Assembly (NCBI GenBank): GCA_938045565.1
Contig: CALIAZ010000045.1
Span: 1-64,000, forward strand
DNA length: 64,000 bases
From: an uncultured Atopobium sp.
GTDB lineage: Bacteria > Actinomycetota > Coriobacteriia > Coriobacteriales > Atopobiaceae
Direction of reading: 5' to 3'
Part shown: positions 1-7,963 of the stretch, one piece after another
How positions within the stretch are numbered: position 1 is the stretch's first letter
Layout: every line of letters begins with the position of its first letter
The notes under the pieces: model-generated
Databases searched by the model: none
What the model was told of the DNA's origin: nothing
The model's input: the letters and a program-made list of their open reading frames with translations, nothing else
Position numbers and translations under genes: made by a program

Positions 1-9
1 GTGTGTTTT

Positions 10-53
10 GAACTGCCTCCTATTTCTCGTGTCCAAGAAATGGGAGGCAGTTC
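10..53. other. 18-bp intergenic hairpin
   Basis: A left arm at 10-27 and a right arm at 36-53 are complementary over 18 bp with one G-T pair and an 8-nt loop. Neither strand carries a T-run after the stem, so it is not a clear intrinsic terminator. It lies just downstream of the minus-strand gene that ends at 123 and could mark its 3' end. Confidence 0.5.
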
Positions 54-122
54 ATCCGCCGGCGCCGATATCGGTGATCGTACCTCCGCAAGGATATGAA
101 TAATTCAAAAAATTAGCTTGAG

Positions 123-512
123 CTAGCGCCTATACTTGGCGTTCTCGAATGCAATCTTGAAGTCTTCAAGGAGTTCTCGTGGGACCTTCTCCTGATCTCC
201 GTGATGGAGCTCCTGCATAAAGACATTGCTTATAGCTCCAAAAATCAGGCGAGGAGCAATCTTATCTGCAAGAGGAACAAACTCTAGGACATATCTTTTA
301 TCATCAATGGTAAGCCAGGTGACTCTCCAGCTACTGACGGTTCCCTCAATATCTGAAGCATGAGCCGACGCAAAGACATTTTGATTGTTATCAAAGAGGT
401 ACACGACACCATCTGCGTCAACGCCAACAAAACCGTCTGTAGCGCATTGCTCAAAACCAGAAACAATATGCGCACCACTGGTCCAGAACACCCAGTTCTT
501 CTCGCCAGCCAT
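123..512 (-). CDS. hypothetical protein, 129 aa
   Basis: No family was recognised. The 129-aa product has no signal peptide and no membrane segment. It begins MAGEKNWVFWTSGAHIV, is rich in aromatic residues and predicted strands in the first two thirds (a Val/Gly/Asp-rich segment with YLFDNN), and ends in a charged helix. It is transcribed away from the XRE regulator at 761, so the two genes share the promoter region 513-760. A small beta-barrel stress or sporulation-like fold is possible, but that is only an impression. It is called a gene because of its length, natural composition and divergent arrangement. Confidence 0.6.
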   Translation of the reverse strand: MAGEKNWVFWTSGAHIVSGFEQCATDGFVGVDADGVVYLFDNNQNVFASAHASDIEGTVSSWRVTWLTIDDKRYVLEFVPLADKIAPRLIFGAISNVFMQELHHGDQEKVPRELLEDFKIAFENAKYRR

Positions 513-616
513 AGACAGACCTTTCTAAAACATCAAAAGTTTCTTGACTTAATGGTAGTTGGAGAATACTTTTAGAGCAAGTAATTTTCGGTTAAAAAGC
601 ATAGTTTACCTGCGAA

Positions 617-633
617 CTCAACCTGCCGTTGAG
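617..633. promoter_or_regulatory. candidate operator in divergent promoter region
   Basis: CTCAAC and GTTGAG are separated by 5 bp, a 17-bp interrupted palindrome in the 248-bp region between the divergent genes at 512 and 761. The position fits an autoregulatory site for the XRE regulator. That is inference from position and symmetry only. Confidence 0.3.
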
Positions 634-760
634 TAGCTTGAAACCGTTGCGATACCCAACTCAACTGATGCGTTCTTGTTGAACGTATTGTTACGACTCA
701 TAGTGAAATCAGCGGCCCGCATGCCATTTCAGTGATAATAAGTTGAGAAAAGGAGCAACT

Positions 761-1501
761 ATGACTACTTCATCTGAGACCCTTGGTCGTCGTATTGCAC
801 GTCTTCGTTTGGCTAAAACTGCAACGCAGGAGCGTCTGGCAAAGGAGCTGAACGTAAGTCCACAGGCGGTGAGCAAGTGGGAGAACGACATTAACTATCC
901 GGATATCTCGCTGTTGCCAGATCTTGCGCGTTTCCTTGGTGTGTCCGTTGACGAGCTTTTGAGCGGTGCAAGCGCTTCCACTCAGGAAACTGCTGGCCAG
1001 GAGAACGCTGCTGCCCAGGAGAACGCTGCTGCCCAGGAAAGCGCTGCTGAGGTTGTTTCCGTTGCAGCTGACGAGCCCGCAGAAATCGTAGAAGAGCCTG
1101 TAGAGCAGGAAAACCAGGGTATTGCTGCTCAGTCTTCAGGTTTCAGCTTTGGCAAGCTTTTTGGTAAGAGCATGGTCAAAGTCGAGAAGAACGACGAGGC
1201 TGACGGTAGCAAGAAGAAGGGCGTCCGCCTTGGCAACGGTTCTGCAAAACACGGACTGCACGTGTACATTGTCTCCGACGATGGTGACGTTGTAGATATG
1301 TGCGTTCCTCTAGGTCTGGCAAAATTTGTTTTAAATTCGGGAATTCAGGTCAGCGGAAGCTATCTTAATCAGGAGACCCAGGAGCAGCTCTCTAACATTA
1401 ATCTTGATGCGCTTATGGACGCTGCAAAGACAGGCGAGAGTGGCACACTTGTAGATATTACGTCCGCAGATGGCGACGTTGTAAAGATCTGGTTTGATTA
1501 A
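761..1501 (+). CDS. XRE-family regulator with C-terminal sensor-like domain
   Basis: A DNA-binding regulator of 246 aa. The ATG at 761 is preferred over an in-frame TTG at 743 because AAAGGAG at 749-755 is correctly spaced for 761. Residues about 7-62 form a Cro/C1-type helix-turn-helix (LGRRIARLRLAKTATQERLA, then VSPQAVSKWEN). A low-complexity Ala/Glu/Gln linker follows, with QENAAA repeated. The last ~95 residues carry a compact module containing VPLGLAKFVLNSG and a closing DGDVVKIWF, which resembles modules in cell-envelope-stress proteins such as YvlB/LiaX; this resemblance is tentative. The gene stands alone and ends in a strong terminator, so it probably regulates itself or the divergent gene. 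Confidence 0.85.
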   Translation: MTTSSETLGRRIARLRLAKTATQERLAKELNVSPQAVSKWENDINYPDISLLPDLARFLGVSVDELLSGASASTQETAGQENAAAQENAAAQESAAEVVSVAADEPAEIVEEPVEQENQGIAAQSSGFSFGKLFGKSMVKVEKNDEADGSKKKGVRLGNGSAKHGLHVYIVSDDGDVVDMCVPLGLAKFVLNSGIQVSGSYLNQETQEQLSNINLDALMDAAKTGESGTLVDITSADGDVVKIWFD

Positions 1502-1523
1502 GCGCTAACGATTACATAGCCTG

Positions 1524-1580
1524 ACAAAAAACGAGATACGCCCGTCCAGCTAAGTGGAGGGAAACGGTCTCGTTTTTTGT
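1524..1580 (+). terminator. intrinsic terminator after XRE regulator
   Basis: ACAAAAAACGAGA (1524-1536) pairs with TCTCGTTTTTTGT (1568-1580), giving a 13-bp stem ending in a T-run. The A-tract on the left arm means it could also work on the minus strand. Confidence 0.85.
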
Positions 1581-1755
1581 TTGTTACACGGTATTCCAAT
1601 TAGCAATAATAGTAAGCATAGATAGATATAGCAAAAATCATCTATGAACAAATATACCGACGTTTACGATAAAAATATTACCGTTTACAGATTTGTTATT
1701 GAAGAATTACTTCTGATCTTTGCTGAAAGTTAAAATATTTCTGACTACTAGTCAA

Positions 1756-1880
1756 GAAAAAAGCCCCTTATAGAGGGGCTAAGTGAAGTCAAAATTGTCA
1801 TCTACATGACGCCCGAAGGCATTTAAGGCAATTGCCGTTATTTTGACTTAGCAGTGACGTCCTGACTGGTAATCAAGACA
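1756..1880 (-). ncRNA. tracrRNA: tracrRNA (antisense to cas operon)
   Basis: Read on the minus strand, 1878 to about 1843 is an anti-repeat complementary to most of the CRISPR repeat: its TTACCAGTCAG pairs with CTGACTGGTAA of the repeat, GTCACTGC with GCAGTGAC, and CAAAA with TTTTG. It is followed by short stems (GGCAATTGCC; GCCTTCGGGC; GTCATGTAGATGAC) and an intrinsic terminator whose arms are AGGGGCT (1774-1780) and AGCCCCT (1762-1768), ending in six T at 1757-1762. This is the standard plan of a type II tracrRNA: crRNA pairing, nexus-like stems, terminator. It lies directly upstream of cas9 on the opposite strand. The ends are inferred from promoter and terminator. A 10-nt self-complement (1786-1795 with 1840-1849) is unusual and is discussed as a finding. 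Confidence 0.9.
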
Positions 1881-1885
1881 ATTGG

Positions 1886-1914
1886 ATGGTAAAACACTTT
1901 TTAATGGAGTGCAA
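1886..1914 (-). promoter_or_regulatory. tracrRNA promoter
   Basis: On the minus strand TTGCAC (1909-1914) and TACCAT (1886-1891) are separated by 17 bp, placing the start near 1879, just ahead of the anti-repeat. The -35 box overlaps the sequence between the cas9 ribosome binding site (GGAG at 1905-1908) and its ATG, so tracrRNA initiation and cas9 translation signals share DNA. Confidence 0.5.
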
Positions 1915-1916
1915 GT

Positions 1917-4900
1917 ATGAATCTTAGAAATATTTCTTCATATGACGTTGGCCTGGATTTTGGTACCGGTTCCGTCGGTTGGGCGGTAACTGACGAGAAT
2001 GGTAATCTCTGTCATTTTAAGAAACGGCCAACATGGGGAAGTAGGATATTTCAAAGCGCAAATACAGCAGCTGAAACACGTCGTAAAAGGGGTCAGCGCC
2101 GTCGTTATGATCGTCGCAGACAGAGGCTTGATTTGCTCCAGTCGCTATTTGACGAAGAGATGGCAAAAGTTGATCCTGAATTCTTTATTCGCCTTAGACA
2201 GTCAAAGCTTAGGGTGGAAGATCGTGAAGAAGGTCACAGGAATTATCGATTCCCATTCTTTAATAGCTCCGATTTTACAGAGCGCATGTACTACAAGTCA
2301 TATCCAACTATTTATCATTTGCGCAAGCATTTGATTGAGTCTGACCAGCAAGAAGACCTTAGATTAATTTATCTAGCATTCCATAACATTGTGAAAACAA
2401 GAGGCAACTTTCTCTACCAAGATAATCCAAGTTTAAGTGCTAAAGATGCAAGCATGTCAGAGGCTATTAAAGAGTTGTTGAAAGCTCTGGTTTTATGGGC
2501 AGACGCTTCATACGATTTTGAAATTAATGAGATTGATCCAGAAAAGCTAGAAAAAGTATTTGAAGATACATCGTTAACAAGAGCCGAGAAGAAAGATGAG
2601 GCTCTAAAAATATTGACTTTAGAAGAAAAGAAAATAGCAGAAGAACTTATCAAAGCTGTTTTGGGCTATGAAGCCAATTTCAACACTATTTTTAAGATCG
2701 AGGCTGAAAAGTTTAAATTCTCTTTTGATAATGATGAGCAGAAAGAAGCATTTATTTCATCAGTTCCTGATGAGGGAATGGCTTTATACGAGGCTCTTCA
2801 AAAAGCATATTCGGCTTATATCTTGATGAATATTATTGAGGATGCAAATGGTAAAAGCATCTCTTATAGTATGGTCGCAAAATACAACAGATACAAAGAA
2901 GATCTTAGGACCTTAAAAGACCTTGTAAAAGAATTTTGTTCGGATGAATATTCCCAATTCTTCAAAGGGAAGAAATACGAAGTTCCTTATCAGAAGGATT
3001 ATGATAAATCTGAAGCTAAGGGATACACAAAATATAATGTAGCCAGAGATGCTAAGTATGATGATTTCAAAAAAGAGGTAGAGAACCTATTTAAGGAGAC
3101 GGCTGCTACCTCAGACTCACGTTATCAAGAAATGATGATAAAGTTTGCAAATGGTAAGTTCCTTAGAAGACTTAAAACCACTGATAACGGAAGCATTCCA
3201 TTTCAACTTCATCTTGAAGAAATGAATGCAATCATCGATGCTCAAGAGAAGTTTTATCCTTTTTTGTCTGAGATTCGCTACAAACTCAATTCTCTTGTGA
3301 CTTTCAGAATTCCATACTATGTAGGACCTCTTACCAAAAAGGGTGCAGCGCTGGATGCTTTTGGCAAGCCGCGTTTTGCTTGGTCAGAGCGTCAGGAAGG
3401 CAAAAAGGGAGAAAAAATCTATCCTTGGAATTGGGAAGAGATTATTGATAAAAGCGGCAGTGCGGCTAAATTCATTGAACGTATGACTGGTACCTGCACG
3501 TATCTTTACGGAGAGCCGGTTCTCCCTAAATGTTCTTTATTGTACGAGAAGTTCTGCGTGTTAAATGAGTTAAATGGCGCTCGTTGGTCACAGGATAACG
3601 ATAAATGGTATCGCTTTGATGCAGAGGATAGGCTCTCTATTTATGAAGAGTTATTTGAAAGATATAAGTCAGTTTCGTTTAAGAAAGTGGAAGATTGGCT
3701 TAAACAACGTGGCGAGACTTTTCCACACGTTAAAGGTGGTCAAGGTGAAGGAAAGTTTGAGTCTAAACTCAGTTCCCATCATTTTTTCAAAAAGCTATTA
3801 GGTACTGATGAGTGGTCTGATCAGACAAAGCAGATGATCGAAGAGCTCATTCTATGGAACACCCTCTTTGAGGATAAGAAGATCCTTAAGGAAGAAACTA
3901 CTAAGAACTATGGTGACGTGCTCACCGCTGCACAAATCAAGAAATTCTGTGACCATAGATTTGCGGGATGGGGGCGCCTCTCTAAGAAATTACTTACAGG
4001 TATTAAAACGGAAGTCGATTTCCGTAAGATGTCTGTAATGGACCTTCTTGTTGAAGGTGACCCTTATGGAGAACATGTTGGTAGTTCACTAATTCTCATG
4101 GAGATTCTTCATAACAAGAACTTTGAATTTAATAAAGAGATTGAAGCTCATAATGAGAAGTACTTCTCAAAGGACCAGTCAGTTGAAGACCTGCCAGGTT
4201 CTCCTGCAGTTCGCAGATCAGTCAATCAGGCTTTGAGAATTGTTGAAGAGATTGCAAAGATTGCAGGTAAACCCGCTGCTCACATTTATATTGAATCTAC
4301 TCGTGATGAAGATGAAAAAAAGCGTGGAAAGCGCACTACTAAGCGTAATGAAAACATTAAAAAGATGCTTTCTGAGCTTAAAGAAGAGTATAAAAATACA
4401 GATATATTTACACAGCTCGATAAGCATAGTGATGAACAGCTAAGTAAGCGACTCTCTTTGTATTTCATGCAAAATGGTAAGTCCATGTACTCTGGCAAGG
4501 CAATAGATATTAATCTAATTGCTGATAACACGTATTGCCAAATTGATCATGTTTTACCGCAGTCTTATATCAAAGATGATAGTTTTGAGAATACTGTCTT
4601 GGTTCTTTCTGAAGAGAATCAGCGTAAAGGAGATTCTCTCTTATTGGATGCTGATATTAGACGTAAGATGGCTGGTCTTTGGCATGAACTTCATCGTGTT
4701 AAGTTGATTGGTGATAAAAAATATAAAAATCTCACGCGTTCTGTTGTCACTGATAGACAGATGGAAGGCTTTATCAATAGACAGCTTGTTGAGACGAGCC
4801 AGATTGTTAAGTTTGTCCGAATGCTTTTAAAGAGTCAGTATCCAGATACTGAAATTTGTTCAATCAAAGCGTCTCTGTCGCATGAAATTAGGGAAAAGTA

Positions 4901-6011
4901 TAACCTTCCTAAAATTCGTGAAGTGAATGACTATCATCATGCTCATGATGCATTCTTAGCTTGTGAGATGGGACGCTTCCTTTCGATTCGATATGAAGAA
5001 GCATTTACTAATCCAGTTGGCTTAACAAAACTAATGCGTAAGTTTGTTAAACAAGAGAGTGAAGAAGCTCAAAAGCAACATAGAATCCCCGGTACAACTC
5101 CATTCTTTGTAGATAGCTTCTCTAAACCTGGTTTTGATTTTGAAACTGGAGAAGTAGAATGGGATCCAATTGAAGAAGTTGAAAAGATAAAAAGAACATT
5201 TGGATTTAAAGAGTGCTTTGTTTCTCGTATGCCAGAAATGACAAGTGGTGCATTTTGGAAAGAGACTGTTTATTCACCAAAAGATAAAAAAACAACACTT
5301 GCATTACCAGTTAAAGGTAATCTTTTGCCAGAAAAGTACGGAAGCTATTCGAGCGCTCAAGCCTCTTTTTCTGCAATTTGTAGGGGAAAGAAAAAGAATA
5401 AGACCCAATATTATGTAGTGGATATTCCTCGTACAAAGTCCGTTGAACTTTATAAAAATCACAGTAAGACGTCAGGTTATTTAACTAAAGTTTTAGAATC
5501 ATCTGGCGTTGAATTTGAGGAGCTCATTTACCCAGCTCTCTTAAAAAACCAAGCAATTGAATATGGTGGACAGAGATTTTATGTTGTTAGTTCAACGGAA
5601 TTAAGAAATGGAGTATCTCCTTCTTTCTCCTATGATGAGTATGTATTTATTTCAAACTATTTTGATAAAAATCAAGATGATACTAGTGCCTCACTTGTTA
5701 TCTATGATTTGTTATGGAAAATAGTTTCTTCTCGAATGCCAATACTTGCAGAGAAGTTGAAGTTAGATAGTAAGAGAAAAGTTTTCGCTGCTCTAAATTT
5801 AGAGGACAGTAAGAAAGTACTAGTAAGTCTTTTGAATACTATTAATGGCAGTACTGTTCATTCTGATACGAAAAAAATTGGTGGTTCAACAAGAACAGAA
5901 AGAATTTGCATATCCATTTCTGCCCAATTGAATAAAAATCCTGCTGAATTTTATGTAATTGAGCAATCCGTAACTGGTATGTTTGAAAGAAGGAGACGTA
6001 TTGGGCTTTAG
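1917..6011 (+). CDS. cas9: Cas9, type II-A CRISPR effector
   Basis: RNA-guided double-strand DNA endonuclease, 1364 aa, in the size range of SpCas9 (1368). RuvC-I is YDVGLDFGTGSVGWAV with catalytic D14. An Arg-rich bridge helix (TRRKRGQRRRYDRRRQR) spans about 54-71. RuvC-II has E793 in HIYIES. The HNH site has D877-H878 in YCQIDHVLPQS. RuvC-III is YHHAHDAF with H1008 and D1011. All nuclease residues known from SpCas9 have counterparts, so it should be active. The C-terminus ends in QSVTGMFERRRR, matching the SpCas9 ITGLYETR end, but the preceding stretch that in SpCas9 carries the two PAM-reading arginines differs, so the PAM cannot be transferred. GGAG at 1905-1908 precedes the ATG. The stop overlaps cas1 by 11 nt, so cas9-cas1-cas2-csn2 form one operon. 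Confidence 0.97.
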   Translation: MNLRNISSYDVGLDFGTGSVGWAVTDENGNLCHFKKRPTWGSRIFQSANTAAETRRKRGQRRRYDRRRQRLDLLQSLFDEEMAKVDPEFFIRLRQSKLRVEDREEGHRNYRFPFFNSSDFTERMYYKSYPTIYHLRKHLIESDQQEDLRLIYLAFHNIVKTRGNFLYQDNPSLSAKDASMSEAIKELLKALVLWADASYDFEINEIDPEKLEKVFEDTSLTRAEKKDEALKILTLEEKKIAEELIKAVLGYEANFNTIFKIEAEKFKFSFDNDEQKEAFISSVPDEGMALYEALQKAYSAYILMNIIEDANGKSISYSMVAKYNRYKEDLRTLKDLVKEFCSDEYSQFFKGKKYEVPYQKDYDKSEAKGYTKYNVARDAKYDDFKKEVENLFKETAATSDSRYQEMMIKFANGKFLRRLKTTDNGSIPFQLHLEEMNAIIDAQEKFYPFLSEIRYKLNSLVTFRIPYYVGPLTKKGAALDAFGKPRFAWSERQEGKKGEKIYPWNWEEIIDKSGSAAKFIERMTGTCTYLYGEPVLPKCSLLYEKFCVLNELNGARWSQDNDKWYRFDAEDRLSIYEELFERYKSVSFKKVEDWLKQRGETFPHVKGGQGEGKFESKLSSHHFFKKLLGTDEWSDQTKQMIEELILWNTLFEDKKILKEETTKNYGDVLTAAQIKKFCDHRFAGWGRLSKKLLTGIKTEVDFRKMSVMDLLVEGDPYGEHVGSSLILMEILHNKNFEFNKEIEAHNEKYFSKDQSVEDLPGSPAVRRSVNQALRIVEEIAKIAGKPAAHIYIESTRDEDEKKRGKRTTKRNENIKKMLSELKEEYKNTDIFTQLDKHSDEQLSKRLSLYFMQNGKSMYSGKAIDINLIADNTYCQIDHVLPQSYIKDDSFENTVLVLSEENQRKGDSLLLDADIRRKMAGLWHELHRVKLIGDKKYKNLTRSVVTDRQMEGFINRQLVETSQIVKFVRMLLKSQYPDTEICSIKASLSHEIREKYNLPKIREVNDYHHAHDAFLACEMGRFLSIRYEEAFTNPVGLTKLMRKFVKQESEEAQKQHRIPGTTPFFVDSFSKPGFDFETGEVEWDPIEEVEKIKRTFGFKECFVSRMPEMTSGAFWKETVYSPKDKKTTLALPVKGNLLPEKYGSYSSAQASFSAICRGKKKNKTQYYVVDIPRTKSVELYKNHSKTSGYLTKVLESSGVEFEELIYPALLKNQAIEYGGQRFYVVSSTELRNGVSPSFSYDEYVFISNYFDKNQDDTSASLVIYDLLWKIVSSRMPILAEKLKLDSKRKVFAALNLEDSKKVLVSLLNTINGSTVHSDTKKIGGSTRTERICISISAQLNKNPAEFYVIEQSVTGMFERRRRIGL

Positions 6012-6879
6012 AACAGTTCTTATTGAATCTCCAAGTAAATGCACATATCAAGGTGGGTATATGATTGTTCAGGTGGAGGATGATATCCATAAAGTCCATC
6101 TGTCAGAGATTTCGTCTGTTGTTTTAAGTACCCAGAGAGTTTTCTTAAGTGCATACTTGCTATCTGAACTGTCTAAAAACAAAATTGCTTTAGTTGTTTC
6201 TGATGAAAAGCATAATCCAGTAGGTCAATATCTTCCGTTGTATGGCGCGCATAATACAAGCTCTAGGATAGTTGAACAGCTATCTTGGAGCTTGCCTCAA
6301 AAGAAACGTGTTTGGCAAAAGGTTGTTCAAGAAAAAATTAATCATCAAGCCGATTTACTATCACTTGTTGATTTGAATGATGAGTCTGAAGTAATTCGAC
6401 AGTATTCATTAGATGTACGTTCTGGCGATTCTTCAAATAGGGAAGCTGTTGCTGCTAAATATTACTTTAGTGCTTTATTTGGAAATGAATTTTGTCGGGA
6501 TGATGATACTCCGCTTAATGCGGCTTTAAATTATGGCTACAGCATCTTGATGTCGACTGTTGCAAGAGAGATAGTTTCGAGAGGTTATTTAACTCAGACG
6601 GGAATTTGTCACAGGAGTGAATTTAATCAGTTTAATTTTGCTTGTGATCTGATGGAACCTTTTAGACCAGTGGTTGATAAGACTATCTTGAGTAAGTTTG
6701 AGGGTGACTTCTCAAAGGAATTAAGACATCAGTTGAGCAATCTTGTTAACGAAGAGCTGCCCTATAAAGATGGAAGCTATAGATTAAGTTCTGTTATTAG
6801 CGGATTTGTTCAAGACTGTCTAAATTCTTTGAATAAAAAGACATCTGTTTCTGACATTAGTTCTTTTGAATTAAGCTAA
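6001..6879 (+). CDS. cas1: Cas1 integrase, type II
   Basis: CRISPR adaptation integrase, 292 aa. I chose TTG at 6001 because it gives the family-typical start MGFRTVLIESPSK and is preceded by AAGAAGGAG (5987-5994) at good spacing; an in-frame TTG at 5983 has no such signal. The N-terminal beta domain covers about 1-75. The helical catalytic domain includes NYGYSILMSTVARE and the signature HRSEFNQFNFACDLMEPFRP, which holds the metal-binding His and Asp of Cas1. Length and motifs are normal for type II-A. The gene overlaps cas9 and is followed after 2 nt by cas2, so Cas1 and Cas2 should be translationally coupled. Confidence 0.95.
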   Translation: MGFRTVLIESPSKCTYQGGYMIVQVEDDIHKVHLSEISSVVLSTQRVFLSAYLLSELSKNKIALVVSDEKHNPVGQYLPLYGAHNTSSRIVEQLSWSLPQKKRVWQKVVQEKINHQADLLSLVDLNDESEVIRQYSLDVRSGDSSNREAVAAKYYFSALFGNEFCRDDDTPLNAALNYGYSILMSTVAREIVSRGYLTQTGICHRSEFNQFNFACDLMEPFRPVVDKTILSKFEGDFSKELRHQLSNLVNEELPYKDGSYRLSSVISGFVQDCLNSLNKKTSVSDISSFELS

Positions 6880-6881
6880 CT

Positions 6882-7211
6882 ATGCCTGAAAGAGTTAGAT
6901 TCATGAGATTATTAGTCTTCTTTGATTTGCCTGTTGAAACTAGTAAACAAAGAAAGGCATATAGACTGTTTCGTAAATCTTTGCTTAAAGATGGTTATCT
7001 AATGATTCAAGAATCTGTCTATTCAAAACTTGTATTAACTGCACAATCAGCTGATTTTGCAGTTGAACGATTAAATAAATCAAAACCGACAGAAGGGTTG
7101 ATTCAAGTATTAAAGGTGACTGAAAAACAGTATGAATCAATTATTAATATAACTGGGCATGGATCATCTTCCAATGCGATTGACTCTGTAGATAGGTTGA
7201 TTGTCCTATGA
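6882..7211 (+). CDS. cas2: Cas2, type II
   Basis: Adaptation subunit that dimerises and bridges Cas1 dimers, 109 aa. It starts MPERVRFMRLLVFFDLPVET, matching the SpCas2 beginning MSYRYMRMILMFDMPTDT, which supports the ATG at 6882 rather than the internal ATG at 6903. The conserved Asp at the end of strand 1 (FFDLP) and the RKAYRLFRKSLLKDGY helix are present, and the end DSVDRLIVL matches the family's C-terminal strand. Its stop overlaps the csn2 start codon (ATGA). Confidence 0.95.
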   Translation: MPERVRFMRLLVFFDLPVETSKQRKAYRLFRKSLLKDGYLMIQESVYSKLVLTAQSADFAVERLNKSKPTEGLIQVLKVTEKQYESIINITGHGSSSNAIDSVDRLIVL

Positions 7212-7963
7212 AAATTGTTTTTTCAGATATCCCTGTATCTATTGAATTATCAGATAAAAAAGTATCTGTACTTGAAATTATCAACAATCATCTATTTGCA
7301 CAGATATGTAACTCTTTACTAGAAAAAGACGAAGAATCAAGAGAAATGTCTTTTTCACTATGGGATGGAGATAAAGAGATAAAGCCAGAGCAAAATATTC
7401 TCTATGTAGATTCACCGCTGTCATTGCCATGGGATGATAAAAAATTAAATAACAAGTTTTTAGAATATGTTTCTAAAGAGATCAATTTAGACGAACAGAG
7501 AAGATCAAGAATCATAGACGCTGTTTCCGTTATCAATGAAGAGATATTTCAAGTTTCAAGTGGTTTTAATGCATCTTATGAATTACAAACAGAATGGGAT
7601 ATGGCAAAATATCTAAAGATGAGTCATTTTTCTGCCGAGAAAGCAGGAAGATCGTTCTTTGATAACCAGATAGAATTTCTAAACTTTATTTCGGACGTTT
7701 CTTTTAGAGGAACTGTAGTTTTCGTAAATCTGAAGAAATTTTTTACTCAAGAACAATATGTTGAGTGGTTAAATCAAGCCATTTTTCTTGGAATACAGAT
7801 TCTTCTTATTGAAACAGAAACGTCAATTCAGGATAATATTAATGAGAACAAACAAGTGGTTGACCTGCTCGATTGCTCTGATATTATCTCTAATCAGGTC
7901 GGAATGGACGTCTCCTTGCAGGGGAGATTTTGCGACAACGGTTTTGGCGCAGTGACATTCTGA
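7208..7963 (+). CDS. csn2: Csn2 adaptation protein, ending inside CRISPR repeat 1
   Basis: Type II-A adaptation protein, 251 aa (SpCsn2 is about 220). Known Csn2 proteins form tetrameric rings on DNA ends and help Cas9-Cas1-Cas2 spacer capture. The call rests on operon position and on sequence features: N-terminal KIVFSDIPVSIELSDKKVSV, a Glu/Lys-rich helical middle, and a strand VVFVNLKKFFTQEQYVEWL followed by ILLIETE, as expected for the degenerate P-loop fold. The start overlaps cas2 by 4 nt. The stop TGA (7961-7963) and the last eight residues are encoded by the first CRISPR repeat, which begins at 7941. The 3' part of the gene also carries the best promoter for the array. The family call is confident. 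Confidence 0.88.
   Translation: MKIVFSDIPVSIELSDKKVSVLEIINNHLFAQICNSLLEKDEESREMSFSLWDGDKEIKPEQNILYVDSPLSLPWDDKKLNNKFLEYVSKEINLDEQRRSRIIDAVSVINEEIFQVSSGFNASYELQTEWDMAKYLKMSHFSAEKAGRSFFDNQIEFLNFISDVSFRGTVVFVNLKKFFTQEQYVEWLNQAIFLGIQILLIETETSIQDNINENKQVVDLLDCSDIISNQVGMDVSLQGRFCDNGFGAVTF
7860..7887 (+). promoter_or_regulatory. CRISPR array promoter inside csn2
   Basis: TTGACC (7860-7865) and TATTAT (7882-7887) are separated by 16 bp; each box matches the sigma-70 consensus at 5 of 6 positions. Transcription would begin near 7894 and leave about 47 nt of leader before repeat 1. No non-coding leader exists because csn2 reads through into the array. Confidence 0.65.
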
